Position numbers and translations under genes: made by a program
Shown: piece by piece, positions 13,893 through 21,682 of the stretch
How positions within the stretch are numbered: position 1 is the stretch's first letter
How the letters are laid out: each line of letters opens with the position of its first letter
Assembly: GCF_900112355.1 (NCBI RefSeq)
Contig: NZ_FOLM01000027.1
Span: 1-45,242 of the forward strand
DNA length: 45,242 nucleotides
Source: Streptomyces aidingensis
Lineage (GTDB): Bacteria > Actinomycetota > Actinomycetes > Streptomycetales > Streptomycetaceae
Direction: 5' to 3'
Notes under the pieces: model-generated
What the model was told of the DNA's origin: nothing
Databases searched by the model: none
Seen by the model: the letters and a program-made list of their open reading frames with translations, nothing else

Positions 13893-15526
13893 CAGTCGTC
13901 TCCGATCGTGAACTGCGGCCGGGCGGGCTTCTTCGGCTGCCGCCGGGCCTCCTGTTCGGGCTTGACGAAGTGCCGGTCGAAGGCGTGGGCCATCTTCAGC
14001 GCGCCGACCCCGAGGGCCTTGGCCGCCTCCGCGCTCACCTTGAGGTGGGCGGCGACCAGGCGGGCACGCACCTTGGACCCGGCGCCGAAGGTGAACCAGC
14101 GGCCCTTGTACTGGCCGAGCGTGGCCTGGAGCTCCTCGGCACGCATGCCGAGGATCAGGTGCAACTCCCTGCCCAAGTGGTTGATCGCCTTGGCCAGGGC
14201 CAGCACATCGCGGTTGCTGCGCAGCTCGATCCGCTCGATGCGGGCGATCATCGCGTCGCCCTGGTGGTGCCGGCCATCGGTACCGGACCCGGCAGTGGCC
14301 TGCCCCCCGTCGTTGTTGCCGTCGTTGTTGCCGCCACCGGAACCGCGCCCGCCGCCGCCGATGTTGACGTTCATGGTGCGGTTCGACGTCTTGTTGGTGG
14401 TGCGCGACCGGCCACCGCCGGTGCCGGCACCGGAGTCGGGCCGCGGCGGGGCGGTCCCCGCACCGGCGTTGGGCGGCGCGCCGTACGGGCCGCCCGGACC
14501 CGGCTCCTGGAAGTCGGGGTCCTGCCAGCGGCGGTCGGCGCCGGTGGAGGCGTAGGGCCGGTGCGGGGCGTACGGGCCGGATCCGGGCGGGCCGAAGCCC
14601 GCGGCGGTGCGCGGGTCCGGGCCGGTACGCGGAGGCGGCGGAGTGCTGCCGTTGGAGCGCGGGGGAGTCGTCATGGTGGGTCCCTTCGGGGATGTTGAGG
14701 CGTGGGAAAACAGCAGGTCGGTGCGGGTGCGCGGGTCCGGCATACGGGCGGTCGGCACCGGCCGCGACGCAGGCCGGCCGACGTCTTCGGCGAGCGGCGG
14801 TCCGGGAACGGGCACCGGCGCCAGCGCAGGCTCGGGCTCCGGGACTTCGGCAGGCTCCGGCTCCGGCGCAGCAGGCCGGTCGAGCGCAGCAGCCGGGGCG
14901 GGCTCGGTGTCCGGCTCCGGTAGCAACCGGGGCTTGGGCGGCTCGACGGCCGCAGAAGGCGGCGGCTCCGGCCCGGGGGTGAAGTCTTCGGGTGTGGAGT
15001 CCTGTTCGGGCTGCGCCCCGGCCTCCGGTTCCGGTTCGGCCGGTTCCGGCAGAGCGGGGACGTCCGGGATGTGCTCGTAGGTGACGCTGCCGTCGTCCGG
15101 CAGGGAGGCGAACAGCTCCTCCAGCGGCAGCGGCCGGGGCTTCGGCGGCTTGCGGCGGGCGGTGGCGTAGCTGTTGGCCGCCGTCGTCGGCGGGGCGAAC
15201 CGGTGCCTGCCGATGGACTCCGCGGTCATCTCCAGTACGGTCGCGGCGTCCAGGAGCTCCCAGTCGTAGCGGGCGGTCACGGGGTCGTTGCCCTTGACGC
15301 CGCCCTTGCGGTGCTCCTCGGCCTGTGCGAGCAGCTCCTGCTTGCGGGTCTGTTTCTGCTGGTCGGGGACGGCCGCGTACATCTCGCGCAGCGCGGCCTG
15401 CACGTTCTTGGTGTGCGCGGCCTCCAGCTGGCGGGTGGTGCGGATGGCCCCGGCCTGCTCGGTGCGGATCGTGCGTTCGGTGCCGAAGACCCGCACGGTG
15501 GTCTCCCGGTGGTCGGGCTGGTCCAC
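13892..15526 (-). CDS. Transfer-associated protein with long Pro/Glu-rich linker
   Basis: The 544-residue product has an N-terminal helical domain (residues 1-130; TKNVQAALREMYAAVPDQQK) and a ~280-residue low-complexity linker rich in Pro, Glu, Gly and Ala. The folded C-terminal helical domain starts at DAMIARIERIELRSNRDVLA and contains GRELHLILGMRAEEL and QYKGRWFTFGAGSKVRARLV. I do not recognise either domain. An internal ATG at 14673 has GAAGGGA just upstream, so a separate ~260-residue C-terminal product is possible. Tight coupling to traB suggests a partner of the translocase. Confidence 0.7.
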   Translation of the reverse strand: MDQPDHRETTVRVFGTERTIRTEQAGAIRTTRQLEAAHTKNVQAALREMYAAVPDQQKQTRKQELLAQAEEHRKGGVKGNDPVTARYDWELLDAATVLEMTAESIGRHRFAPPTTAANSYATARRKPPKPRPLPLEELFASLPDDGSVTYEHIPDVPALPEPAEPEPEAGAQPEQDSTPEDFTPGPEPPPSAAVEPPKPRLLPEPDTEPAPAAALDRPAAPEPEPAEVPEPEPALAPVPVPGPPLAEDVGRPASRPVPTARMPDPRTRTDLLFSHASTSPKGPTMTTPPRSNGSTPPPPRTGPDPRTAAGFGPPGSGPYAPHRPYASTGADRRWQDPDFQEPGPGGPYGAPPNAGAGTAPPRPDSGAGTGGGRSRTTNKTSNRTMNVNIGGGGRGSGGGNNDGNNDGGQATAGSGTDGRHHQGDAMIARIERIELRSNRDVLALAKAINHLGRELHLILGMRAEELQATLGQYKGRWFTFGAGSKVRARLVAAHLKVSAEAAKALGVGALKMAHAFDRHFVKPEQEARRQPKKPARPQFTIGDD

Positions 15527-15533
15527 GGCCGGC

Positions 15534-15824
15534 TCACCCGTCGTCGCCGGGGTCGGTGTAGACGTAGCGGCCTCCGAGCCAGGGCCAGGCGCGGGCGGCG
15601 ACCAGCTCCACCTCGGTGTCGCTGTGGTCGGCGGCGTCGGCGGCCTGGTCGATCAGGGCGTGCTGCGCGTACAGGGGCGCGGTCTGCGCCGCGGCGTACA
15701 GGTCGGTGGGCCGCCAGCGGGTGGGGTGCAGCGCCACGGCCAGCACCGTCCGGGCGATCCGGGCGGTACTGGCGGCGGCGTGCACGACGGTGTCCAGCAG
15801 GCGGAGGTGGAACATGCCGTACAA
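15534..15824 (-). CDS. Hypothetical protein, 96 aa (TTG start)
   Basis: I chose the TTG at 15824 because AAGGAGG lies only 6 bases upstream; the in-frame ATG at 15815 would be 15 bases away. The product begins LYGMFHLRLLDTVVHAAAST with an amphipathic or weakly hydrophobic helix and ends LVAARAWPWLGGRYVYTDPG. I do not recognise it. It ends 8 bases before the next gene in the leftward block. Confidence 0.65.
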   Translation of the reverse strand: MYGMFHLRLLDTVVHAAASTARIARTVLAVALHPTRWRPTDLYAAAQTAPLYAQHALIDQAADAADHSDTEVELVAARAWPWLGGRYVYTDPGDDG

Positions 15825-15987
15825 CGGGGGCCTCCTTCGCGGAGTTCAAGGGACGGTGGGGTGGTGCCGGGTTCGGCCGGGCGGGCTGTGGCCGCCTGCG
15901 GTGCCCGCCCCCGCTGGCCGCGAACGACGGGCAGGGCAGGGGCGGGTACCGGGCGGCACCGAGCGTCCGGGCTGGTCAGAGATCGGG
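15825..15987. other. Intergenic spacer with GC-rich inverted segments
   Basis: No gene is seen. GGGCGGGC near 15880 and GCCCGCCC near 15903 can pair weakly and may attenuate transcription between the two leftward genes. Confidence 0.4.
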
Positions 15988-16518
15988 TCAGGTGCGGGTG
16001 GGCAGCGCGGCCAGCGGCGAGCGGCGGCCGGCCGGGGTGGCCCGCACCGCCTCCCAGTCGATGCCGGGCGCGGCCAGCAGCTCCTCCAGGTCACCGGCCC
16101 GGTACAGCGGGACCTGCGGGCCCCAGCTGCGGGGCTGCTGGGAGCTGCACACGTATGTGGCCGGGGTGAGGCGGCCGGAGCGGACCAGGTGGGCGATGTC
16201 GCAGGTGCGGATGCGCAGGTGGGCGGCGGCCTGGTCGCGGGTGAGGAGACGGCCGACGTCGCAGGCGCGTTCCAGGGCGTCCCGGTCGGTGAACGCGGCC
16301 AGCGCCTGGCCGTTGTAGAGCTGGTGGCCCTTGTAGGTGCCGGCGGTGGGGATCAGGCCGGTCCGGGCCAGCTCGATCAGGATGTCCGGGTCGACGTTGA
16401 TGCCGAACCGGTCGGTGAGCAGTTCCGCAGCGCGGTGCGCGCCCAGGTTCGGCACGTCCTCGGCGGCCTCGCCGGAGTCGGTGGCGACGGTGGGATGCGT
16501 GGTGGTGGTGTTGGTCAT
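15988..16518 (-). CDS. Helix-turn-helix plasmid protein, 176 aa
   Basis: After a Thr-rich start the protein has two helix-turn-helix-like segments: AAELLTDRFGINVDPDILIE around residues 30-50, and LLTRDQAAAHLRIRTCDIAH, LVRSGRLTP around 92-118. The second resembles an excisionase/MerR-type winged helix that reads 'L-x-x-x-x-A-A-x-x-L-x-I ... L-V-x-x-G-x-L'. This pair of domains is common in small regulators of actinobacterial mobile elements. It is preceded by a 34-bp palindrome (16645-16678), a plausible operator for this protein. Confidence 0.72.
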   Translation of the reverse strand: MTNTTTTHPTVATDSGEAAEDVPNLGAHRAAELLTDRFGINVDPDILIELARTGLIPTAGTYKGHQLYNGQALAAFTDRDALERACDVGRLLTRDQAAAHLRIRTCDIAHLVRSGRLTPATYVCSSQQPRSWGPQVPLYRAGDLEELLAAPGIDWEAVRATPAGRRSPLAALPTRT

Positions 16519-16644
16519 CGCGGAGGTTCCTCCTGACGGGGGCCGATGGAGAAGGGGAGACGGGTCCGGCTGCGCAGTGGGGGAGCTGCGCGGCCGGGTT
16601 GCGAGGTGATGGGTTCGGTCGTCGGGGGGCGTGACTGTCAGATC

Positions 16645-16678
16645 CCGGTCCTGACAGTCAGCTGACTGTCAGGACCGG
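16645..16678. promoter_or_regulatory. Perfect 34-bp palindrome, candidate operator or terminator
   Basis: A loop-free palindrome centred between 16661 and 16662, built around CTGACAGTCA / TGACTGTCAG. A further half-site, TGACTGTCAG, lies at 16632-16641. It is between two leftward genes. The lack of a loop and the extra half-site favour protein binding. The TGTCA core recalls the array at 11653. Confidence 0.6.
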
Positions 16679-16688
16679 TTTGCGCAGG

Positions 16689-16976
16689 TCAGCGCTGGTC
16701 TGGGGCGGCCGGGCGGGGAAGGGCCCGGCAGGTGGTGGCGTGCTGGTTGGCGCCCTTGCGGGTCTCGCACAGGTAGGCGTCCATGCCCTTGTACGGGCCG
16801 GTGTCCAGGCATCCGGAGCAGGTCCACCGGTGGTTTTCCGACTGCTCGTCGCCGTCGCCGGTGACGTCGACCGTGGCGCCGCCGACGGTGAGGAAGCGGA
16901 GCACGACTCCGGCGGGCCAGGGCGGCTGCCAGGCCGGGGAGACAGGGGCAGAGAGCGTAATGGCGGCAGTGCGCAT
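16689..16976 (-). CDS. Small hypothetical protein with zinc-knuckle cysteines
   Basis: GGGAG lies 5-6 bases before ATG 16976. The 95-residue product begins MRTAAITLSAPVSPAWQPPW and has a beta-rich middle (GVVLRFLTVGGATVDVTGDG). Its cysteines are at RWTCSGCLDTG, AYLCETR and TTCRAL. C-x-x-C ... C ... C spacing suggests one zinc site. I recognise no family. It forms part of the leftward block, between the DUF2637 protein and the HTH protein. Confidence 0.68.
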   Translation of the reverse strand: MRTAAITLSAPVSPAWQPPWPAGVVLRFLTVGGATVDVTGDGDEQSENHRWTCSGCLDTGPYKGMDAYLCETRKGANQHATTCRALPRPAAPDQR

Positions 16977-17105
16977 GGAAACTCCCAGTTCACAAGGGGT
17001 GTGGGGCACGGCCTGGTGGCCGCGGCCAGTCCCCGGACACCGGGCAGGGAGGTGCTGCCAGGCGGCCGGGGACGACCGTGCGGTGCCAGGACGGAGGACT
17101 GCAGG

Positions 17106-19133
17106 TCAGGCGGCCTGCGAGTGCGCGGCCTGCTCCTGCTGGAGGAGTTCGAGGGCGCGCTGCTTGCGGTCGTGGGCGGTGCCGGTGGAGACCCCGAGGT
17201 GGGCGGCGATGTCGCCGACCTTGACGTTCTGCTCGCCGCCGGCGGCGCGGATCATCGCGGCGACCCGGTGGGTGTCCCAGTCGACCTGGGTCATCCGGGC
17301 CCGTGCTGCGAGTTCAACCGCCCGGGCTTCGAGTTCAGCGGCCCGGCGCCGGTGTTCAGCGGTGGCGGCAGCGTGTTCAGCCAGGCGCCGCTCGGCGGCG
17401 GCCTGCTGCTCGCGGGCCTGGCGCTCGGAGACCTCCTTCTCCTGCTGGACACGCAGGGCGGCGGCGGCGTGTTCAGCTTCGCGACGCCGGTGTTCAGCCT
17501 CCCGCCGCAGGTGTTCAGCCTTGGCTTCGGCGGCCTTCGCCGCGGCGGCCTCGTGCTCCTGCGCCTGCCGCTTCGCGCGGGCGGCTTCCTCCCGGTGCTT
17601 GGCGGCAGCGGCCTGGGCCCGGGCCTCGGCTTCAGCCTCCAGCTCGTGCTGTTCCGCCTCAGCCGCCAGAGCCTGGCGCCGCTTCTCAGCCTCCAGCTTC
17701 AGCCGCTGCTCCTCCTGCGACGCACGGAGTTCCGCCTCCTTCCGCTTCAGCTCCAGCTCCCGCATACGGGCCTGTCCTTGCAGGTCAAGACGCTGCTTCT
17801 CCTCCTCGGCGCGGGCTTCGGCCTCCGCACGGGCGGCCTCCTCGGCCCGGCGCCGCTCGACGGCCTCCTTCTGCGCGAGCAGCCGGGACCGCTCCAGATC
17901 CGCCTCCAGAGCGGCCTTCTCCTCCGCCCGTGCGGCCTCCGCACGGCGACGCCCGGCCTCCTCCTCCAGCCGCTTTGAATGGGCGTCGGCCTCCTCCTGA
18001 ACACGCCGGGCCTCAGCCTGAATCTCCGCCTGGCGACGTTGAACGTCGGCCTGCTGCCGCTGAATCTCTGCCTCGGCTTCGGCCTTGGCGGCCCGCCGGG
18101 CGAGTTCCAGCCGACCCTCGGCTTGAATGCGGTCCAGCTCGGCTTGAATCTCCGCGTCCCGGATCTGAACATCAGCGCGGACCTTCTGAACGGCGGCCTC
18201 CGCCCTGCGCAGAGCGGCGCGGCCTTCGCGCTGCTGCTCCCGGACGTCCTCCAGCAGCGGCACCCACAGCGCACGGTCCACGGTGAAGCCCAACCGGGCC
18301 AGGCTGAACGGCAGCATCTCGTCCGGGGCAGCCGCCTTCTTCCAGGACGAGTCGCCCTCGGCGTAGCGCTGCCGCAGCCGCTCCCGGTAGATCCGCAGCT
18401 GCCGGTCCTGCTCCAGCGCCTCCCGGTAGGTCATGGACCACAGCCGCATCCGGCGGGCGATCCGAGGCGTGGAGATGGGGGCCAGCAGCCACCGCGAGAG
18501 CGGGACCTTCTCCGTGCGGCGCCGGCCGCCTGCCGCGCCGATGTGCGCGGCGTACAGGTGAGCGGCGATCTCGGAGAAGACAACCCACAGCGAGGCGAGG
18601 ACGGCGTGCCCGACCTGCGAGGGCAGCGAGGACGCCGCTTCCCAGTTGAGGTAGACCGTCACCGCGGTGCCGCCGCGCGGCACCCACTTGACCCACCACA
18701 GCGGCCGGTCAAACCGTACGAGCAGCAGGTTCACGATGGAGAAGGCCAAGATGGACAGGTCCACGCCGACCGGGAGCAGCCAGGGCCATTCCCAGCCCCA
18801 GCCACCGACGGCGGGCGAGGCGGCGGCCTTGGCCTCCAGCGCCTGGTAGCTGGAGATCAGCCCGAGGGTAGCGACGCCGGTGCCCAGCACCACCCCAAGC
18901 GCAACCAGCCACTTCTCCCACTTCTCCAACTCCCGTACGGGAGCGGTACGGGTGGGGGCGGCCAGCTGCTGGACGTCCGCGTCATCGCCCAGCACGCCCG
19001 GCATGCCCGGTTCGGGTGCGCAGGCCGGGGCGGGCTCCGTGCGTGGCGGCTCGTCCTGCCCGGCCGGGAGAGCCGGCGAGGCAGTGGTGTGCTGTTCCTT
19101 GTGATCGGTGAGCGTGTCGGGCGGGGCGGTCAT
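17106..19133 (-). CDS. DUF2637-like membrane protein with ~300-residue coiled coil and C-terminal HTH
   Basis: The 675-residue product has a disordered start, then three to four membrane segments between about residues 75 and 200 (WLVALGVVLGTGVATLGLIS; WLLPVGVDLSILAFSIVNLL; VLASLWVVFSEIAAHLYAAH). This arrangement matches DUF2637/Spd-type proteins of Streptomyces conjugative elements. From about 280 to 610 it is an almost unbroken charged coiled coil rich in Glu, Ala, Arg and Gln. The last 50 residues are a helix-turn-helix (VKVGDIAAHLGVSTGTAHDR). DUF2637 proteins are normally about 300-400 residues, so the coiled coil is an unusually long spacer between a membrane anchor and a DNA-binding end. 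It is coupled to the preceding gene by ATGA. A role tethering DNA to the membrane during transfer is an inference. Confidence 0.82.
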   Translation of the reverse strand: MTAPPDTLTDHKEQHTTASPALPAGQDEPPRTEPAPACAPEPGMPGVLGDDADVQQLAAPTRTAPVRELEKWEKWLVALGVVLGTGVATLGLISSYQALEAKAAASPAVGGWGWEWPWLLPVGVDLSILAFSIVNLLLVRFDRPLWWVKWVPRGGTAVTVYLNWEAASSLPSQVGHAVLASLWVVFSEIAAHLYAAHIGAAGGRRRTEKVPLSRWLLAPISTPRIARRMRLWSMTYREALEQDRQLRIYRERLRQRYAEGDSSWKKAAAPDEMLPFSLARLGFTVDRALWVPLLEDVREQQREGRAALRRAEAAVQKVRADVQIRDAEIQAELDRIQAEGRLELARRAAKAEAEAEIQRQQADVQRRQAEIQAEARRVQEEADAHSKRLEEEAGRRRAEAARAEEKAALEADLERSRLLAQKEAVERRRAEEAARAEAEARAEEEKQRLDLQGQARMRELELKRKEAELRASQEEQRLKLEAEKRRQALAAEAEQHELEAEAEARAQAAAAKHREEAARAKRQAQEHEAAAAKAAEAKAEHLRREAEHRRREAEHAAAALRVQQEKEVSERQAREQQAAAERRLAEHAAATAEHRRRAAELEARAVELAARARMTQVDWDTHRVAAMIRAAGGEQNVKVGDIAAHLGVSTGTAHDRKQRALELLQQEQAAHSQAA

Positions 19134-19327
19134 GGCCTGGTCTCCCTACCGGTGTCGGTGGAGGTCGAGGAACGGGTGAGGGCCAGGCCGGCGGCCAGGC
19201 GAGTCAGGGCGATCACGGCGGCCGGCAGCGACCGGTCCGGCAGACGAACGTAGGTGTCGTCGTCCGGTTCGGTGTCGCGCCCGGTGATCGTGGTCTTGGT
19301 CATCCGGGGAGGCGGGGCCGTGGTCAC
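19130..19327 (-). CDS. Small hypothetical protein, 65 aa
   Basis: GTG 19327 has GGGAGG six bases upstream, and the stop overlaps the ATG of the DUF2637 gene (ATGA). The product reads VTTAPPPRMTKTTITGRDTE, then YVRLPDRSLPAAVIALTRLA with one weakly hydrophobic helix. No family is recognised. Coupling suggests it is made together with the membrane coiled-coil protein. Confidence 0.62.
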   Translation of the reverse strand: MTTAPPPRMTKTTITGRDTEPDDDTYVRLPDRSLPAAVIALTRLAAGLALTRSSTSTDTGRETRP

Positions 19328-19400
19328 GAGCCACCTCCCAGGCGGAAAATGCCGGTAGCGTTGGGCATAGCGATTCGCTCCTCTACAGCGGTCGCGCCAG

Positions 19401-19556
19401 CAGAAGAGGCCCCGGGCCTGGGGCCTCTTCTGCGTTCCGAAGTGGAGACACCGATCCGGGAGTCGGCTCTCCGGCCCCACCCGGCCGGGGCCGGGCCGGG
19501 TGGGGCGGGAGAACCGGCGGCCCCGCCACCGGACTCGGGGTCCGGTGGCGGGGCCG
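19401..19556. terminator. Cluster of three strong hairpins
   Basis: Three perfect stems occur in 156 bases: 13 bp (19401-19413/19420-19432), 12 bp (19475-19486/19494-19505) and 16 bp (19518-19533/19541-19556). They lie between two leftward genes in a gap of ~260 bases with no other gene. They probably reduce read-through or protect an RNA 3' end. Confidence 0.7.
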
Positions 19557-19589
19557 CGCGGCGAGTGGAGGTGTCAGTGAGTGGAGGTG

Positions 19590-19748
19590 TCAGTGCCGGT
19601 TCGGGCAGCGCGGGACGCCGTAGGGCACAGTGCTGCCGCAGATCCAGCACCTCCAGCTCGGCAGCTGGGCCGGCACGGTCACCGTGCCGGTGCCGGTGCC
19701 GGTGCTGCTGGGCGTTTCCTGCCCCTGGGCAGCGGAGGTGTCAGCCAC
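19590..19748 (-). CDS. Very small zinc-knuckle protein, 52 aa
   Basis: GTG 19748 has GGAGG about 8 bases upstream and overlaps the stop of the preceding frame. The product has a Gln/Thr/Gly-rich start (VADTSAAQGQETPSSTGTGT) and ends SWRCWICGSTVPYGVPRCPN, C-x-x-C followed by one more Cys and a terminal His. Such a short C-terminal zinc knuckle is a recurring design in this block. Function unknown. Confidence 0.6.
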   Translation of the reverse strand: MADTSAAQGQETPSSTGTGTGTVTVPAQLPSWRCWICGSTVPYGVPRCPNRH

Positions 19749-19968
19749 GGCCGGCACCTCCCTTCCCCGGAGCCGGGTTGGTCCCGCCGGGCTTCCGGCG
19801 CGGCAGGGGCAGCTTGACCGGCTCGGCCGGGGGCTGCGCCGGGGGCACTGGCCCGCCCAGACGGTCCGCGCCGCGGGCGCGGCGCAGGGCCTCGTCAGGC
19901 TGGGAAGGGTGCTGGCGGCGGGGGTGGCTCTGGCCACCGCCACTACGGGATGCGATGATGAAGGCCAC
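19741..19968 (-). CDS. Small basic protein, 75 aa
   Basis: GTG 19968 is preceded by GAAAGG. The product starts VAFIIASRSGGGQSHPRRQH, is Pro/Arg/Gly-rich with no predicted membrane helix, and ends GGTNPAPGKGGAGRG. Its stop overlaps the next start by 8 bases. Low complexity makes the call uncertain. Coupling and position in the block are the main support. Confidence 0.5.
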   Translation of the reverse strand: MAFIIASRSGGGQSHPRRQHPSQPDEALRRARGADRLGGPVPPAQPPAEPVKLPLPRRKPGGTNPAPGKGGAGRG

Positions 19969-19993
19969 TGGTGATTGCCTTTCTGGTGATCGC

Positions 19994-20027
19994 GGCGGCC
20001 CTCCGGAGGTCCAGTCCGGGGGCCGCC
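19994..20027. terminator. Hairpin downstream of the WhiB-family gene
   Basis: GGCGGCCCTCCGGA (19994-20007) pairs with 20015-20027 with one bulge. It lies 15-48 bases past the WhiB stop. A TCTTCTTT tract follows on the plus strand. A terminator is likely, though strength and direction are uncertain. Confidence 0.5.
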
Positions 20028-20041
20028 TCTTCTTTGTGCGG

Positions 20042-20323
20042 TCAGGCCGCTTTCGCGGCGGCGGTCTTGGTGCGGCGGCGGGCGGCGCGGCGGGCGGCCT
20101 TGCGGCGCTCGTCCTCCGACAGCCCGCCCCACACGCCGTGCTCCTGCCGGGTCTCCAGCGCCCAGGCCAGGCACTGCTTCTGCACGGGGCAGCGTCGGCA
20201 CACAGCCTTGGCCTCCTCGATCTGCAGCAGAGCCGGGCCGGCGTCGCCGATCGGGAAGAACAGCTCCGGGTCCGCCTCTGCGGCGCAGGCGGCGAGGTGC
20301 CGCCAGTCGTTGCTCGTGCTCAT
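20042..20323 (-). CDS. WhiB-family iron-sulfur regulator
   Basis: The 93-residue protein has the four conserved WhiB cysteines at 13, 42, 45 and 51 (AACAAEADPELFFP; VCRRCPVQKQC), the GVWGG turn at 63-67 and a very basic tail (RRKAARRAARRRTKTAAAKA). WhiB-like proteins bind a [4Fe-4S] cluster and regulate transcription through contact with the principal sigma factor. Plasmid and phage copies often modulate host developmental or stress programmes. GAGGAG lies close to ATG 20323. It sits near the promoter-proximal end of the leftward transfer block, so it may regulate that block or its host. Confidence 0.93.
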   Translation of the reverse strand: MSTSNDWRHLAACAAEADPELFFPIGDAGPALLQIEEAKAVCRRCPVQKQCLAWALETRQEHGVWGGLSEDERRKAARRAARRRTKTAAAKAA

Positions 20324-20338
20324 CGGTCTCCTCGGTGG

Positions 20339-20518
20339 TCAGGCCGCCCGTCCGGGCGGCGCCGGGGCGGGCGTCGTGCTCGGAACGGCGGTGGTGGCGG
20401 CGCCCGGCTGCGGCTGGTGGCAGAGGGCGAGGACGGTGAAGGTGTCGTGGTCGGCGGCCGTCCAAGTGCGGGGGTCGCCGTGGGCGGCGCGGAACTGCGC
20501 CGGAGTCGGAATCGCCAT
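20339..20518 (-). CDS. Small hypothetical protein, 59 aa
   Basis: GAGGAAG lies just before ATG 20518. The product is MAIPTPAQFRAAHGDPRTWT, AADHDTFTVLALCHQPQPGA and a Pro/Ala tail. The first 35 residues look like a small helical unit; no family is recognised. It ends 15 bases before whiB, so the two are probably co-transcribed. Confidence 0.6.
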   Translation of the reverse strand: MAIPTPAQFRAAHGDPRTWTAADHDTFTVLALCHQPQPGAATTAVPSTTPAPAPPGRAA

Positions 20519-20577
20519 GTCTTCCTCGACTGTGAGGAGTTGAGGGGTGGTGGGTGGGAGTCCTGCGTCCCCCGAAA

Positions 20578-20620
20578 CGCCTCCGGCCGCCGCCCGGTGA
20601 TCGGGCGGCGGCCGGAGGCG
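20578..20620. terminator. Strong 19-bp hairpin
   Basis: CGCCTCCGGCCGCCGCCCG at 20578-20596 pairs perfectly with 20602-20620 around GTGAT. It lies 29 bases past the stop of the 217-aa protein gene. It probably acts as a terminator or attenuator at the head of the leftward block. Confidence 0.78.
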
Positions 20621-20648
20621 CGCGGGCAGCGCAGGGCTGCGGGGAGGG

Positions 20649-21302
20649 TCAGGCCACGGTGGCGCGGCGGATGGCCCGGGCGGTCCGCCGCGCGGCCGCC
20701 ATGCGGGCGTGGAGGGTGTAGCCGGTCTCGCACCGCCGACCCGCGCCGCCCGGAGCGACACGGCCGCGCTCGCCGCCGATCCGGACGCCGCCCTCGGCCT
20801 CGGCTGCCCGCTGGCACGCCCGGCACGCGGAGTCGTGCAGCACGAGCGCGGCGAGCAGCTGCTCGTAGGTCGCGGCGCGGATGCGGGAGGCTGGCGGGGC
20901 GGAGGGAACGGGCCGCTTCACCAGCGTGGTGCCGTGCCGGGAAGCGGGGGAACAGCCGGACTCCATCCGGCGCTGCCAGGCCTCCCAGGCCCGACGGCTG
21001 TGGTCCAGCGTCACGCGGCGGTTGCTGCCGAGGCAGCGGCGGGCGTCGGCGGTGCCGACCGTGCCCCGGTGGTGGGGGACCAGCTTGGGGTTGGCGCCCT
21101 GGAGGCCGGTGATCGGGACCCAGGTGGAGCAGTCCGGGCACACGATGCAACCAGCGCCGGGCCGCAGGTCGATGTGGGCCAGCGGCAGAGTAGACAGCAG
21201 CAGCGCGGGGCGGCTGCTCACGTTCTTCGTGTTGGTCCGCCGCTTGCGCTTCCGCGCCTTCGGCATCTTCGGCGTCTCGGTGGTGGTCGGGGCGTGCGGC
21301 AT
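20649..21302 (-). CDS. Zinc-motif hypothetical protein, first gene of the leftward block
   Basis: ATG 21302 was chosen because GGAGG lies 5 bases upstream; the longer frame to 21425 has no such signal. The 217-residue product has a basic start (MPKARKRKRRTNTKNVSSRP). A likely zinc site, CIVCPDCSTWVPITGL, is followed by RRCLGSNRRVTLD and a second pair, SACRACQRAAE, further on. The pattern suggests a nucleic-acid-binding zinc protein. It is the first gene after the operator region and so would be the first product of the transfer/spread transcript. Confidence 0.7.
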   Translation of the reverse strand: MPHAPTTTETPKMPKARKRKRRTNTKNVSSRPALLLSTLPLAHIDLRPGAGCIVCPDCSTWVPITGLQGANPKLVPHHRGTVGTADARRCLGSNRRVTLDHSRRAWEAWQRRMESGCSPASRHGTTLVKRPVPSAPPASRIRAATYEQLLAALVLHDSACRACQRAAEAEGGVRIGGERGRVAPGGAGRRCETGYTLHARMAAARRTARAIRRATVA

Positions 21303-21510
21303 CGGTTCCTCCAGCCGGAGAGATGAGGGTGGGGTGGGTGCGTCGATGCGCTCTCCGCCGGCCAGGGCACAGGGCAGAGCCGGGCCGTGGGCGGTGGGCA
21401 GCGCGCCGCGCCGCAGGTCAGACATCCGGGCAGATTTGGTGGTGCTATCGCCCGGCCGCCGTGAAGCGGCTGTCTGTCAGCGGTGGAACAGGCAGGTCAA
21501 CCCGGGGTTG

Positions 21511-21632
21511 AAACCTAGGTTTTTTGCCCGCAATGATGACAGCACGTTCTGTGATGGGCTGTCAAGAACCTAGGTTTGTTTACTTCTGACACGCCGTCGG
21601 AGGATCGGGGGATCGACCTAAAACCTAGGTCT
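21511..21632. promoter_or_regulatory. Three AACCTAGGTT palindromes at exact 55-bp spacing, candidate GntR operators
   Basis: Sites centred at 21516.5 (AAACCTAGGTTT), 21571.5 (GAACCTAGGTTT) and 21626.5 (AAACCTAGGTCT) lie between the divergent leftward block and the GntR gene at 21683. The uniform spacing suggests cooperative binding or looping. GntR/HutC regulators bind short palindromes of this sort, and autoregulation plus control of transfer genes is the usual arrangement in Streptomyces plasmids (kor/tra). Binding is inferred. Confidence 0.78.
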
Positions 21633-21682
21633 GTTCTAGACTGATCATCCGAGACGCCCACCCGTGAGAGAGACGAGCGCCG

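Noticed and set aside
11805..14555. 916-codon open frame on the plus strand across the TraB region
   Set aside because: Antisense to traB and the gene behind it; the translation is Gly/Val/Gln-rich with no motifs, as expected for the complement of GC-biased codons.
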